DNA of 45,440 nucleotides, taken from contig JAGWXY010000011.1 in NCBI GenBank assembly GCA_018969605.1, positions 1 through 45,440 of the forward strand, read 5' to 3'. This DNA comes from Verrucomicrobiota bacterium (GTDB lineage Bacteria; Verrucomicrobiota; Verrucomicrobiia; Verrucomicrobiales; Akkermansiaceae). Of this stretch, positions 17,340-26,253 are shown piece after piece (the first letter of the stretch is position 1; each line of letters starts with the position of its first letter). The notes beneath the pieces were generated by a model. It was not told the origin of the DNA. It searched no databases and saw nothing but the letters and a program-made list of their open reading frames with translations. Made by a program: the position numbers and the translations under genes.

Positions 17340-17645
17340 TCAGAACAGCGATGCTTGTGAGTCTGTTTGTGAACTCGGCCTGCTTGGGCCGGCAAGCAGT
17401 GCGTCGATACGGGTGAGCAGTTCGATGGATGGCACTTCGTGGTCATCTATCATGGTGCGAAGTCTGGCGACCCACTCCTCGGTGGTGCCGTCGCCCTGTG
17501 CGGCAAGCAGCGTGGCGGTCTGGGTGAGGCGACCGCTGACGGCGAACTGTCGCTTCGTCCTGCGAAGCCATGCTTCGAAGTAGGGGCGGTCGGGTTTGAG
17601 GGTGAACACGGGTGCAAGCCTTGTCGGATGCCTGAGCGAGGTCAA
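17340..17645 (-). CDS. UvrB-coupled small protein, possible clamp binder
   Basis: A 101-residue protein whose TTG start overlaps the uvrB stop (TTGA), so its translation is probably coupled to uvrB. The middle (about 35-88: RLTQTATLLAAQGDGTTEEW, then VPSIELLTRIDALL) looks like an XRE-type HTH. The very C-terminus is SQASLF, which fits the QxxLF pattern of bacterial sliding-clamp-binding motifs that often end DNA repair and replication proteins. No family name is recognised. A DNA-repair accessory role is inferred from the coupling and the motif. Confidence 0.7.
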   Translation of the reverse strand: MTSLRHPTRLAPVFTLKPDRPYFEAWLRRTKRQFAVSGRLTQTATLLAAQGDGTTEEWVARLRTMIDDHEVPSIELLTRIDALLAGPSRPSSQTDSQASLF

Positions 17646-19822
17646 GATGAGGATCGCCGTTTCGCGGATTTGCGGGCGCTTGGATATTTGGCCGGTTGGC
17701 TTGGTGTTTTGGGAGTTGCCTTAGCGGGATCCTTGAGTGCGGCGATCTGGTCTCGCAGGTGAGCGGCGCGTTCGAACTCGAGTCGTGCGGATGCGGCGCG
17801 CATTTGCTCTTCGAGATCGGCGATGGTACGATGTTTATCGTAGATGGGCTCGTCTTCGGCAACGAATGACCCGCCGGTCATCGGGTCGATGGCTTCGTTG
17901 GTCTGCAGGCTTTCCTGCACCGCACGTTTCACGCTTTGTGGGGTGATGCCGTGAGCTTCGTTGTGGGCTTGCTGGCGGCTGCGGCGGTATGCGGTGGTGT
18001 CGAGCAGGGTTTGGATCGAATCGGTTACCTTGTCGCAGAAGAGCACGCATTCGCCGGCGAGGTGGCGGGCGGCGCGGCCGGCGGTTTGGATGAGTGAGGT
18101 TTCGTTGCGCAGAAATCCTTCCTTGTCGGCATCGAGGATGCAAACGAGCGAGACTTCTGGCAGGTCGAGTCCTTCGCGCAGGAGGTTGATGCCGACCAGC
18201 ACATCGATCGCCGCGGCGCGGAGTTGGCGGAGGATTTCGACGCGCTCGACCGTGTCGATGTCGGCGTGGATGTAGCGGACCTTGAGTCCGGTGCCGGCGA
18301 GGTATTCGCTGAGGTCCTCGGCGGTTTTTTTGGTGAGAGTGGTGATGAGGACCCGTTCGTGGCGCTCGACGCGTTGGCGGCAGAGTTCGATGGTTTCGTC
18401 GATTTGTCCCTTGAGCGGACGAAGGGTGATGATCGGATCGATGAGGCCGGTCGGGCGGATGATTTGTTCGACGACGAGTGGCGTGCCGGCCTTGGTGGGA
18501 TTGAATGATTCGATCGGTTCGTCATTGCCACTCGGTTTCACGCGGACTTTTTTCAGTGCGGGTGCTGCGCCTTTGTCGGCGGATTTTACCGGGATGTAGT
18601 TTTGATTTTCCGGGCGTGAGTTGATGATTTCGAAGGGGCCTGGAGTGGCGGAGACATAGACCCTTTGGCCGGTGGATTGCATGAACTCCTCGAAGCGCAG
18701 TGGTCGGTTGTCGAGTGCGCTGGGCAAGCGGAAGCCGTGCTCGACGAGGACCGTCTTGCGGCTTTTGTCACCTTCGTACATTCCGCCGATCTGAGGAATG
18801 GTCGCGTGGCTTTCATCGATGAGCAGGAGGAAATCGTCGGGAAAGAAATCCAGCAGCGTGTGGGGTTTGGCGCCGGGTTCGCGTCCGGTGAGGTGGCGCG
18901 AGTAGTTTTCGATGCCTTGGCAGAAGCCCATTTCCGCCATCATTTCCAAGTCGTACTCCGTCCGCATGCGGATGCGTTGGGCTTCGAGGAGTTTTCCTTC
19001 CTTTTCGAATCGGGCGACCTGTTGTTCGAGTTCGTCGCGGATCGCGCGCGTCGCCGATTTCATTTTGTCGCCAGGGGTGACGAATTGTTTGGCGGGGAAA
19101 AAGGTGTGGGATTCGAGTCGTTCGATGGTGCGGCCGGTAAGCGTGTGGATGCTGGTGAGGCGCTCGACTTCGTCGTCGAAGAACTCGACGCGGATGGCAG
19201 TTTCCTCGAGGTAAGCCGGGTGGACTTCGACCACATCGCCACGGACGCGGAACTGGCCGCGGCCGAAGTTGAAATCATCGCGCTCGAAAAGCATGCCGAC
19301 GATCGAATCGAGAAACTCCGCACGGGTGAGCTTTTGTCCGGTGCGGACCGGCAGCATCATGTTTTCGTAATCCTCGGGCGAGCCGAGGCCGTAGATGCAG
19401 GACACCGATGCGACCACGATCGTGTCGCGGCGAGTGATCAGCGAGCCCATCGTCGAGAGGCGCAGGCGTTCGATCTCGTCGTTGATCGACGAATCCTTTT
19501 CGATGTAGGTGTCGCTGCGCGGGATGTAGGCCTCGGGTTGGTAGTAATCGAAGTAGGAAACGAAGTACTCCACCGCGTTGTGCGGGAAGAAATTTTTAAA
19601 CTCCGAGTAAAGTTGGGCAGCGAGCGTTTTGTTGTGGCTCATGATCAGCGCCGGGCGATTGTGCCGCGCGATCAGATTGGCCATGGTGAAGGTCTTGCCC
19701 GAGCCGGTGACGCCGAGAAGTGTCTGATGCCGATTACCGGCGGCGAGGGACTTCGAGAGTTTTTCAATCGCCTGCGCCTGATCGCCCATCGGCCGATAGT
19801 CGCTGGTGAGTTGGAATTCCAT
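17642..19822 (-). CDS. uvrB: Excinuclease ABC subunit B
   Basis: UvrB verifies DNA damage handed over by UvrA and recruits UvrC. The 726-residue protein has Walker A GVTGSGKT near residue 38, the beta-hairpin YFDYYQPEAYIP near 91, DESHATIPQIGGMYEGD near 336, the helicase C part with TTLTKKTAEDLSEYL, and a C-terminal UVR domain (about 664-700). Between SATPGPFEI (about 390) and VVEQIIRPTG (about 447) lie some 44 residues more than E. coli UvrB has, so the protein is longer than usual. The C-terminus is basic and overlaps the next gene. Confidence 0.97.
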   Translation of the reverse strand: MEFQLTSDYRPMGDQAQAIEKLSKSLAAGNRHQTLLGVTGSGKTFTMANLIARHNRPALIMSHNKTLAAQLYSEFKNFFPHNAVEYFVSYFDYYQPEAYIPRSDTYIEKDSSINDEIERLRLSTMGSLITRRDTIVVASVSCIYGLGSPEDYENMMLPVRTGQKLTRAEFLDSIVGMLFERDDFNFGRGQFRVRGDVVEVHPAYLEETAIRVEFFDDEVERLTSIHTLTGRTIERLESHTFFPAKQFVTPGDKMKSATRAIRDELEQQVARFEKEGKLLEAQRIRMRTEYDLEMMAEMGFCQGIENYSRHLTGREPGAKPHTLLDFFPDDFLLLIDESHATIPQIGGMYEGDKSRKTVLVEHGFRLPSALDNRPLRFEEFMQSTGQRVYVSATPGPFEIINSRPENQNYIPVKSADKGAAPALKKVRVKPSGNDEPIESFNPTKAGTPLVVEQIIRPTGLIDPIITLRPLKGQIDETIELCRQRVERHERVLITTLTKKTAEDLSEYLAGTGLKVRYIHADIDTVERVEILRQLRAAAIDVLVGINLLREGLDLPEVSLVCILDADKEGFLRNETSLIQTAGRAARHLAGECVLFCDKVTDSIQTLLDTTAYRRSRQQAHNEAHGITPQSVKRAVQESLQTNEAIDPMTGGSFVAEDEPIYDKHRTIADLEEQMRAASARLEFERAAHLRDQIAALKDPAKATPKTPSQPAKYPSARKSAKRRSSS

Positions 19823-19900
19823 GTGGCGGAGTGATAAACGGGAAATGCCGTCTCCGCAAGGGTGGGGAGAACGCGGTGGGGTGCAAGGGGTTGCACCAGT

Positions 19901-20287
19901 TTAAGGTTTTAGTGCCTTGGCAATCATGGCAAAGTGTCGATCGCGCTCGAGCAATCGCACTTTGTATCGGCGCGCACACGCGTCCACCAAAAGGTCTCCG
20001 AAAGGCACATTGACACCAGAGCGGAGGCATGTGCGGGCGCTAAGGGCTGCCTGACGCCAGCAATTTGCATCAAAATCCAACCAAACGCTGAGTTCTCTCC
20101 AGCGCGTTATCTGTTCCTCCTCCCGTTTGCCTCTGGCACCTTGGTAGAGTTCAAGCCAGATCGGTTCGGTCATGGCTGTGAGTCCGAGTCGAATCAATCC
20201 TTCGAGTTTAACAGCAATCGCTTTGTCGCCGCCGGCACGGGCAGCCTCGACCCATGCGGAGCTATCGACCAGAACAAGACCTTTCAT
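19901..20287 (-). CDS. vapC: PIN-domain ribonuclease toxin, VapC-like
   Basis: VapC toxins are Mg-dependent PIN RNases, usually against tRNA or rRNA. The acidic residues expected are seen: VDSSAWVE (Asp 8), EPIWLELYQGA (Glu near 48), VPFGDLLVDA (Asp near 99 and 103), and LERDRHF near the end. The ATG at 20287 overlaps the antitoxin stop as ATGA, which decides the start; an in-frame extension upstream is not used. The 128-residue length is normal and the gene appears intact. It lies between uvrB and the HIT gene. Confidence 0.9.
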   Translation of the reverse strand: MKGLVLVDSSAWVEAARAGGDKAIAVKLEGLIRLGLTAMTEPIWLELYQGARGKREEEQITRWRELSVWLDFDANCWRQAALSARTCLRSGVNVPFGDLLVDACARRYKVRLLERDRHFAMIAKALKP

Positions 20288-20526
20288 TTGTGTGCGAGCT
20301 TGGGTTTTTTCTTTGTGCGGCATGAGAGTTCCTCCATATCGCCGGCTTCGATTTCTTCGTTGGTGGCGAAGTCGAGTGTCCCGAAGTTTGCCACCACTTC
20401 CTTAACGAGTTGCAAGCGGTTAAAGCTCTCGATCGCCTTCACCACGGCATCGCGCTTGGTTTTGGCGCCGGTGAACTTCATGGCATCGGCGAGGAGCTCG
20501 TCTGGAATATCAATGGTGGTCTTCAT
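20284..20526 (-). CDS. vapB: VapB-family antitoxin
   Basis: This 80-residue antitoxin opens with MKTTIDIPDELLADAMKFTG, followed by KTKRDAVVKAIESFNR, the strand-helix-helix DNA-binding part of the VapB family. The C-terminal half should wrap the toxin. It ends in a lysine-rich tail overlapping vapC by four bases. A slightly longer start six codons upstream is possible but does not fit the family N-terminus. Autoregulation by the VapBC complex is expected from the family; no operator was picked out. Confidence 0.88.
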   Translation of the reverse strand: MKTTIDIPDELLADAMKFTGAKTKRDAVVKAIESFNRLQLVKEVVANFGTLDFATNEEIEAGDMEELSCRTKKKPKLAHK

Positions 20527-20618
20527 GGAATCCAAAATAATCATGATTTGGATTCCTGCAATTGGAAAATTGGAATATTTGGATTTACGGCGGCGGAATC
20601 ATGGTTTTTCATCTCCGC

Positions 20619-21032
20619 ATGGAATTTCAATTGCACCCGCGCTTGGCGGCGGGAGGGTTTGAGCTGGGGCGGGCCGATGGCTGCCGGGTCTTGCTCAAGA
20701 ATCAGGCCTCGTTTCCGTGGATTCTGATCGTGCCCGAGCTTGCCGATGGGATTGAGGATTTGCATCAGCTTGACGAGGGGCGTTTTGCTGAGGTGGTGGG
20801 CCTGGTTCGTCGGGTTTCGCTGTTTGTTGCCGATTATTTCCGTCCGGAGAAACTCAATGTCGGGTGCATTGGCAACATGGTGCGGCAGATGCACATCCAT
20901 GTGGTGGGGCGTCATTCTGATGATCCCGCGTGGCCCGGCACTGTGTGGGCCTACGAGGGGAAATCGGCCTATGCGCCGGAGGCGGTGGAAGAGATCCGCG
21001 TTGCGGCGCGTGAGTATCTCGGCCTTGAGTGA
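20619..21032 (+). CDS. HIT-family hydrolase
   Basis: HIT proteins hydrolyse or transfer nucleotides using a histidine triad. The 137-residue product shows MEFQLHPRL at the start, RVLLKNQASFPWILIVP, and the signature MHIHVVGRHSDDPAWPG near residue 104, the short HIT form in which the last triad position is replaced by Arg. The start matches the family N-terminus; an ATG six codons upstream is an alternative. It diverges from vapB and converges with the MFS gene. The substrate is unknown. Confidence 0.85.
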   Translation: MEFQLHPRLAAGGFELGRADGCRVLLKNQASFPWILIVPELADGIEDLHQLDEGRFAEVVGLVRRVSLFVADYFRPEKLNVGCIGNMVRQMHIHVVGRHSDDPAWPGTVWAYEGKSAYAPEAVEEIRVAAREYLGLE

Positions 21033-21038
21033 GTGGCC

Positions 21039-22358
21039 TCAGGCGTTGCGGGCGAGGGCGCCGCGTTTTTCGTTGATGAAAATGCTGAGCACGAGGCCGA
21101 CCGCAACAAATGCGGCGAGCACCAACAGGGCTTCGGTGTTACCGACCACATCTTTGACCCATGCGAAGGGGAAGGTCGTGATGGCGGTGATTTTCCAGAC
21201 GAGTCCCCAGATGCCGAAAGTTTCCGCTTCGCGGCCGGTTGGTGTGAGGTAGCTGACAAATGCGCGGTTGGCTGAGCCGAGTGAGCCGAGGCCGAAGCCA
21301 AGCAGGTTGCCGATGAGCCAGAGCGGCCAAACGGGAAACGTGCTTTGCGGGTGCTGCGCGAGATGGGCGCTGTGAAGTGCCGAGTAGCCGGCAAATCCAA
21401 GAGCGGTGAATAACCAAAGAGTGGTGAAGATGAGGATCGAGCGTCGATGGCCGATGCGATCCTGAAAGAGCGTGGGGACGATGGTGCCGATCACGCCGGA
21501 GACCGTGATCACCGCAACAAACAGCACGAGTTTCACCTGCGTGAATCCAAACTCTTCGGCAAGTTTGCTCGCGTAAAAAACAATCACCGTCATGCCGGTG
21601 CCGTAAAACAGCGATGCGATCAACAGCAGCGCGAGGTCACGATGCTGGCCGATGTGGCGCAGGGAATCGGCGAGACGGCTGAATCCTGCGATGATCAAAT
21701 TTCGCCGTGGCTGATTGCTTTCCGCCACTGGCGGTTCCTTGAGCCAGAGCATCGTCGGAATGGTGAACACGATGAACCAGAGTCCGGCAAAGACAAAAAA
21801 TGGTCTCCAGCTTTCCACTGACTGAAGTCCGCAGGCGAGCATGAGGATCGCGGTGATGATCAGTAACAAGAGCGCGGCCATGTAGGCGCAGGCCCATGAG
21901 AATCCGCTGACACGACCGACCTGGTCCTGGCGTGCGAGCGAGGGTAGGAAGCTGGCGAGGAAATTTTCGCCGATCGAGAATGCGAAGTTTGCCGGAACAT
22001 AGAGAAGTACCGCTAGCCAGAGATTGCCGCTGTCGATGAGGGCCAGGGCGCAGGTTAGAAGGCCGCATGATAAGCCTGTGCCGATCATCCACTTTTTCTT
22101 GCAGGCGCGTTCGTCGGCCATTGCGCCGGCGATCGGTGAGAAGAGTGCGGTGATGAGCATGCTTGAGCCGAAGGCGAGCGCCCAGACGCGGTCGTCAATC
22201 GAGTCGTCGCGCACCACCACTTGCGAGAGGAAGATCGGAAAGAGCAGCGTGTTGATCAGCAGCGTGAAGGACTGATTGGCCACATCGAAGGAGATCCACG
22301 ACCAAAGCTGGCGGGGCTTGGCCACATCCTTGAGCGGTGAAAATTTCAAGAGGTTCAT
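21039..22358 (-). CDS. Major facilitator superfamily transporter, UMF1-like
   Basis: A 439-residue inner-membrane transporter with about twelve hydrophobic helices. The opening LWSWISFDVANQSFTLLINT resembles the SWxxYDxANS start of the UMF1/Atg22-like MFS branch. The loop SPIAGAMADERACKKKWM between helices 2 and 3 matches the MFS motif A position, and a basic loop with DRIGHRRS lies in the second half. The substrate cannot be told. It diverges from htpG across about 210 bases that include a G-run (around 22370). Confidence 0.85.
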   Translation of the reverse strand: MNLLKFSPLKDVAKPRQLWSWISFDVANQSFTLLINTLLFPIFLSQVVVRDDSIDDRVWALAFGSSMLITALFSPIAGAMADERACKKKWMIGTGLSCGLLTCALALIDSGNLWLAVLLYVPANFAFSIGENFLASFLPSLARQDQVGRVSGFSWACAYMAALLLLIITAILMLACGLQSVESWRPFFVFAGLWFIVFTIPTMLWLKEPPVAESNQPRRNLIIAGFSRLADSLRHIGQHRDLALLLIASLFYGTGMTVIVFYASKLAEEFGFTQVKLVLFVAVITVSGVIGTIVPTLFQDRIGHRRSILIFTTLWLFTALGFAGYSALHSAHLAQHPQSTFPVWPLWLIGNLLGFGLGSLGSANRAFVSYLTPTGREAETFGIWGLVWKITAITTFPFAWVKDVVGNTEALLVLAAFVAVGLVLSIFINEKRGALARNA

Positions 22359-22511
22359 GGGGGATGGTGCCCGGGGGGGGATGGGTGCGTCATGGATTTG
22401 CGCGATTTTTGGCCGCAGCGCGACAGAATTTGTGGGTCGCGGGCGATTTGGGGCTTAGGCGCGAATTTTTTAACTGTTAGATTTACGCATGCTTGGGCGT
22501 GACATCGGATT

Positions 22512-22539
22512 TTGACAGATCCGCGATCCTGCGTATCTT
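22512..22539 (+). promoter_or_regulatory. Sigma-70-type promoter of htpG
   Basis: TTGACA at 22512-22517 and TATCTT at 22534-22539 are separated by 16 bases. This is close to consensus and puts the transcript start about 25 bases before the htpG ATG at 22571. It also excludes a longer in-frame htpG start upstream at 22493. Confidence 0.7.
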
Positions 22540-22570
22540 GCGCCCCGTTTCCCAAACCGTTGATAGAATC

Positions 22571-24418
22571 ATGAGCACATCGACTTCCGAAAAGCACACA
22601 TTCCAAGCCGAGATCCAGCAACTTCTCGATCTGGTCGTCCACTCGCTTTACACCGACAAGGAGATTTTCCTGCGCGAGTTGATATCGAATGCCTCCGATG
22701 CGATGGAGAAACTCCGTCATCTTGAAGGGACCGAGAAGAACATTCATCAGGCCGACCTGCCGTTGGAGATCCACATCACGACCGACGAAGAAGCAAAGAC
22801 TCTCACGATTGCCGATCATGGCATTGGCATGACGCATGACGAGTTGGTAGAAAATCTTGGAACGATTGCCCACTCCGGCACCAAGGCGTTTCTGAAAGCC
22901 GTGAAGGAAAGCGGTGGATCGCCATCGAACATGATCGGCCAATTCGGCGTCGGTTTTTATTCCGCGTTCATGGTGGCGGACAAGGTGAGCGTGCATTCGC
23001 GCAGCTGGCGTTCCGATGGCGGCGAGCTGGTGTGGACGAGCGATGGCATGAGCGGATATGAAATTGCTGATTCGCCGGGTCAGCAACGTGGCGCAAAGAT
23101 CGTGATGCATCTCAAGGAGGACTGCGCGGAGTACGCGACTGAATCCCGGGTGAAGCATCTGATCGAAACCTACAGCAACTTTGTTGGATTCCCGATTTTG
23201 CTCAACGGCAAGCGCGTGAATGAAGTTGAGGCGCTGTGGCTGAAGAACAAGTCGGAGGTCAGTGACGAGCAATACAAGGCCTTCTATCAATTTGCCTGCA
23301 AGGCTTGGGATGAGCCTTCCTACCGCTTGCATTTCAGTGCCGACGCGCCCTTGGCGATCAACGCGCTGTTGTTTTCTCCCTCGGAAAACCCCGAGCGAAT
23401 GGGCTTCAACAAGACCGAGTGCGGCGTAGCGCTTTACAGCCGCAAGGTGTTGATCGATCCCGCGCCGAAGGAGCTTTTGCCCGATTGGATGCGCTTCATG
23501 AAGGGTGTGGTCGACAGTGCCGACATCCCGCTGAACATTTCGCGCGAAACGATGCAGGACAGCGCGCTCATCCGCAAGTTGGGCGGTGTGATCAGCAAAC
23601 GCGTGATCAAGATGTTCGAAAAGGAGGCCGAGGCTGATCCGGAAAAATTCCGTGGATTTTACCGCAAGTTTGATCGCTTTTTCAAAGAAGGTGTCGCGAC
23701 CGATTACGCCAACCGCGAGGCGCTGGCGAAACTGCTGCGTTTTGAGACATCGCTCACCGAAGGCGGCAGCGTCTGCGGCTTCACCGATTATGTTTCACGG
23801 ATGAAGGAAGGTCAGGAATCGATCTATTACCTCGTCGGCAGCACCCGTGAGCAGATCGAGAGCAGTCCGTATCTTGAGGCCTTCAAATCGCGTGGGCTAG
23901 AGGTTGTTTACTTCACCGATGCGGTCGACGAATATGTGGTCGATGCCTTGGGAACTTTCGACGGCAAGAAATTGGTTTCCGTACGCCATGCCGGCGTTGA
24001 GTTGGAGGATCAGGCGGCTGAAGGAGAGTCCCTCAGTGAGGACGAGACCAAGGTCTTGTGCGAGTTTCTCAAAAACGAGTTGGGCGAGCGCGTGGTGTCC
24101 GTTTCCAGCGGCAAGCGTTTGGTGGAAAACCCGGTCATCGCGCTGGTGCCGGCCGATGGCATGAGCCCGCAGATGCGCCAGATGATGAAGGCGATGGACG
24201 AGAACTTCAAAGACGAGGTCAAGGTCGAGCTCGAGATCAACCCGCGTCATGTGCTCATTCGCAAGTTGGCTCAGGCGAAAGACAGCAACCCCGAGTTGGC
24301 GAAGTTGGTTTCGCTTCAGTTGCTCGACAACGCGCTGATTGCCGCTGGTCTGCTGGAAGATGCACGCGATACCGTCAGCCGCATGAATGCCCTCATGCAG
24401 AAGGCCATGGGGGATTGA
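22571..24418 (+). CDS. htpG: Chaperone protein HtpG (Hsp90)
   Basis: HtpG is the bacterial Hsp90, a dimeric ATP-dependent chaperone. The 615-residue protein has the GHKL ATPase elements ELISNASDAMEKLR, IADHGIGMTHDEL, GTIAHSGTKAF and GQFGVGFYSAFMVAD within the first 135 residues. The middle domain has LYSRKVLID and NISRETMQDS; the dimerisation domain ends the protein. The start MSTSTSEKHTFQAE is set by the promoter 30 bases upstream. It is apparently monocistronic, with the M20 peptidase about 90 bases on. Confidence 0.97.
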   Translation: MSTSTSEKHTFQAEIQQLLDLVVHSLYTDKEIFLRELISNASDAMEKLRHLEGTEKNIHQADLPLEIHITTDEEAKTLTIADHGIGMTHDELVENLGTIAHSGTKAFLKAVKESGGSPSNMIGQFGVGFYSAFMVADKVSVHSRSWRSDGGELVWTSDGMSGYEIADSPGQQRGAKIVMHLKEDCAEYATESRVKHLIETYSNFVGFPILLNGKRVNEVEALWLKNKSEVSDEQYKAFYQFACKAWDEPSYRLHFSADAPLAINALLFSPSENPERMGFNKTECGVALYSRKVLIDPAPKELLPDWMRFMKGVVDSADIPLNISRETMQDSALIRKLGGVISKRVIKMFEKEAEADPEKFRGFYRKFDRFFKEGVATDYANREALAKLLRFETSLTEGGSVCGFTDYVSRMKEGQESIYYLVGSTREQIESSPYLEAFKSRGLEVVYFTDAVDEYVVDALGTFDGKKLVSVRHAGVELEDQAAEGESLSEDETKVLCEFLKNELGERVVSVSSGKRLVENPVIALVPADGMSPQMRQMMKAMDENFKDEVKVELEINPRHVLIRKLAQAKDSNPELAKLVSLQLLDNALIAAGLLEDARDTVSRMNALMQKAMGD

Positions 24419-24505
24419 GTTGATCGGGCACAAGGGACTGATAATCCGTGATTTTCCTCCGGATTCGCCTTGAGGGACGGAGCGGGAGCGTCGAGCATCT
24501 GCGCC

Positions 24506-25840
24506 GTGAGCCCGCAGCTTGAGGATCTGTTTTCGTTTCTCCGATTTGCCAGTGTGTCGACCGATTCTCGGCATGCGGGAGATGTGCGTGCCTGTGCCGA
24601 ATGGTTGCGTGGGAAACTTGACGGCATGGGTTTGATCGCAACCTTGCACGAGACTCCCGGGCATCCGGTGGTGCTTGCAAAGAACGCGCATTTTGAGGGT
24701 CGGCGCACGGTTTTGATTTACGGCCACTACGATGTTCAGCCGGTGGATCCCTTGGACTTGTGGACGACCCAGCCGTTTGACCCGGTGCTTCGCGATGGAA
24801 AAATCCTGGCGCGTGGCGCCACTGACAACAAAGGGCAGATGATGGCCCATGTGCTTGGTGTCGAGGAGACGCTGCGCGAGGAAGGTGATTTGCCGGTGAA
24901 TTTGATTTTCCTGTTTGAAGGTGAAGAAGAAATCGGTAGCCCGAACCTTGCGGAATTTTTGCGTCAGAATCGCGAGGAATTGCGCTGCGATGTGATTGCG
25001 ATTTCCGACACCGGCATGGTGGCGGCCGGTGTGCCGACGCTCGGTTATGGTCTGCGCGGGATCGTGTGCTGCGAGGTAGTGTTGCGCGGGCCGAAGGGTG
25101 ATTTGCACTCGGGGATTTTTGGTGGAGCGGTGTCGAATCCGGCGACCGCGATCGCGCGACTGGTGGCAAGCTTGCATGACAATCATGGGCGTGTGGCGGT
25201 GGAGGGTTTTTACGATGCCGTCAAACCACTCGAAGGGTGGGAGCGCGAAATGTGGGCCAGCGTGCCGGGTGTGAGCGATGCGGATTTTCTGGATGTGACA
25301 GGAGCGCCCGCATTGTTTGGCGAGGAAACTTATTCATCGGCCGAACGCGTTTGGGCGCGGCCGACGGCGGAGGTGAACGGTATCGGTGGTGGATATCAGG
25401 GCGAGGGCTCGAAGACCGTTTTGCCTGCCGAGGCATTTGTGAAACTTTCATTTCGTCTCGTGCCCGATCAAGACCCGGCAGACATCATGCGCAAGGTGAC
25501 CGATCATCTCGAACGCCATTGCCCACCCGGTGTGCAAATCGAGGTGAAGCCCGGTCACGATGGCAAACCCTACCTTGTCGATCCGCATTCCAAATATGCG
25601 AATGCGGCGCAGGATGCGTTGAGGGCATCGTTCGGTGCTGAGCCGGTTTTGATTCGCGAAGGTGGGAGCATTCCGATTGTGCAAACATTTCGCGACATTC
25701 TTGGGGTCGATACCCTTTTGCTTGGTCTCGCGCTGGCCGACGCGCAGGTGCATGCGCCGAACGAGAACTTTCCGGTCGCAAACTTCGAGGCCGGCATTCG
25801 CATGAACCGGGCCTTGCTTGTCGAGCTTGCGAAGTGCTGA
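24506..25840 (+). CDS. M20-family zinc dipeptidase
   Basis: A 444-residue M20 metallopeptidase of the dipeptidase branch (CNDP-like), expected to cleave dipeptides in the cytoplasm. The two-zinc site is seen: GHYDVQP near residue 82, ARGATDNKGQ near 112, EGEEEIGS near 145, SDTG near 175, and VHAPNENF near the end. The dimerisation insert includes GPKGDLHSGIFGG. The GTG at 24506 starts at VSPQLEDL; an earlier TTG at 24470 adds twelve residues that fit poorly. The repeat of the GxxExxY cassette begins seven bases after its stop. Confidence 0.9.
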   Translation: MSPQLEDLFSFLRFASVSTDSRHAGDVRACAEWLRGKLDGMGLIATLHETPGHPVVLAKNAHFEGRRTVLIYGHYDVQPVDPLDLWTTQPFDPVLRDGKILARGATDNKGQMMAHVLGVEETLREEGDLPVNLIFLFEGEEEIGSPNLAEFLRQNREELRCDVIAISDTGMVAAGVPTLGYGLRGIVCCEVVLRGPKGDLHSGIFGGAVSNPATAIARLVASLHDNHGRVAVEGFYDAVKPLEGWEREMWASVPGVSDADFLDVTGAPALFGEETYSSAERVWARPTAEVNGIGGGYQGEGSKTVLPAEAFVKLSFRLVPDQDPADIMRKVTDHLERHCPPGVQIEVKPGHDGKPYLVDPHSKYANAAQDALRASFGAEPVLIREGGSIPIVQTFRDILGVDTLLLGLALADAQVHAPNENFPVANFEAGIRMNRALLVELAKC

Positions 25841-25847
25841 AGATTTT

Positions 25848-25877
25848 AAACCACGAAAATCACGAAGGGCACGAAAT
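25848..25877 (+). repeat. Left inverted repeat of the GxxExxY cassette
   Basis: Thirty bases beginning AAACCACGAAA and built of three 9-base units (CCACGAAAA, TCACGAAGG, GCACGAAAT). It matches the reverse complement of 26253-26282 at 26 of 30 positions. Its last two bases are the first two of the GxxExxY start codon. Confidence 0.85.
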
Positions 25878-26253
25878 GGAAGAGAGATGCCAATTGTTTT
25901 ACGAGGAGGTCGGGAAAATTCTCGATGCTGCAGTGGAGGTTCATCGTGTTCTCGGCTACGGATTGCTTGAAAAGCCAAATGAAAACGCATTGGTGCGTGA
26001 ATTTGTGCTTCGCGGGATTCGTTTTATACAGCAGCCAAGATTTCCTGTTGAATACAAAGATGTAAAGGTAGGAGAGTTTGTGCCTGATCTCATTGTTTTT
26101 GATTCGATCATCGTCGACACCAAGACGATCAATCGAATAACCGACCTGGAAGTTGGGCAAATGATCAATTATTTGAGGGTCACAAAACTGCGTGTCGGTT
26201 TCATCATCAACTTTAAAAATCATCGTCTCGAAACACGCAGAATTGTTCTCTAA
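25876..26253 (+). CDS. GxxExxY protein (PD-(D/E)XK nuclease-like)
   Basis: A 125-residue protein of the GxxExxY group, which belongs to the PD-(D/E)XK nuclease superfamily (PDDEXK_3). The naming motif near residue 36 is GLLEKPN, so the final Tyr is replaced by Asn. The nuclease core is kept: Glu in ENALVREF, then VPDLIVFDSIIVDTK, giving PD-x9-DTK. The ATG at 25876 is preferred; an earlier ATG inside the peptidase gene would translate the repeat. Start and stop codons abut the two inverted repeats. Base composition is AT-richer than the neighbours, which supports import. The biological role is unknown. Confidence 0.85.
   Translation: MEERCQLFYEEVGKILDAAVEVHRVLGYGLLEKPNENALVREFVLRGIRFIQQPRFPVEYKDVKVGEFVPDLIVFDSIIVDTKTINRITDLEVGQMINYLRVTKLRVGFIINFKNHRLETRRIVL

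Noticed and set aside
18665-19834. 389-codon plus-strand frame opposite uvrB
   Set aside because: uvrB is unmistakable on the minus strand; the opposite frame is open because of codon bias at high GC.
25834-25875. Earlier ATG for the GxxExxY gene
   Set aside because: It lies inside the M20 gene and would translate the inverted repeat into a His/Glu-rich run; the ATG at 25876 fits the family.
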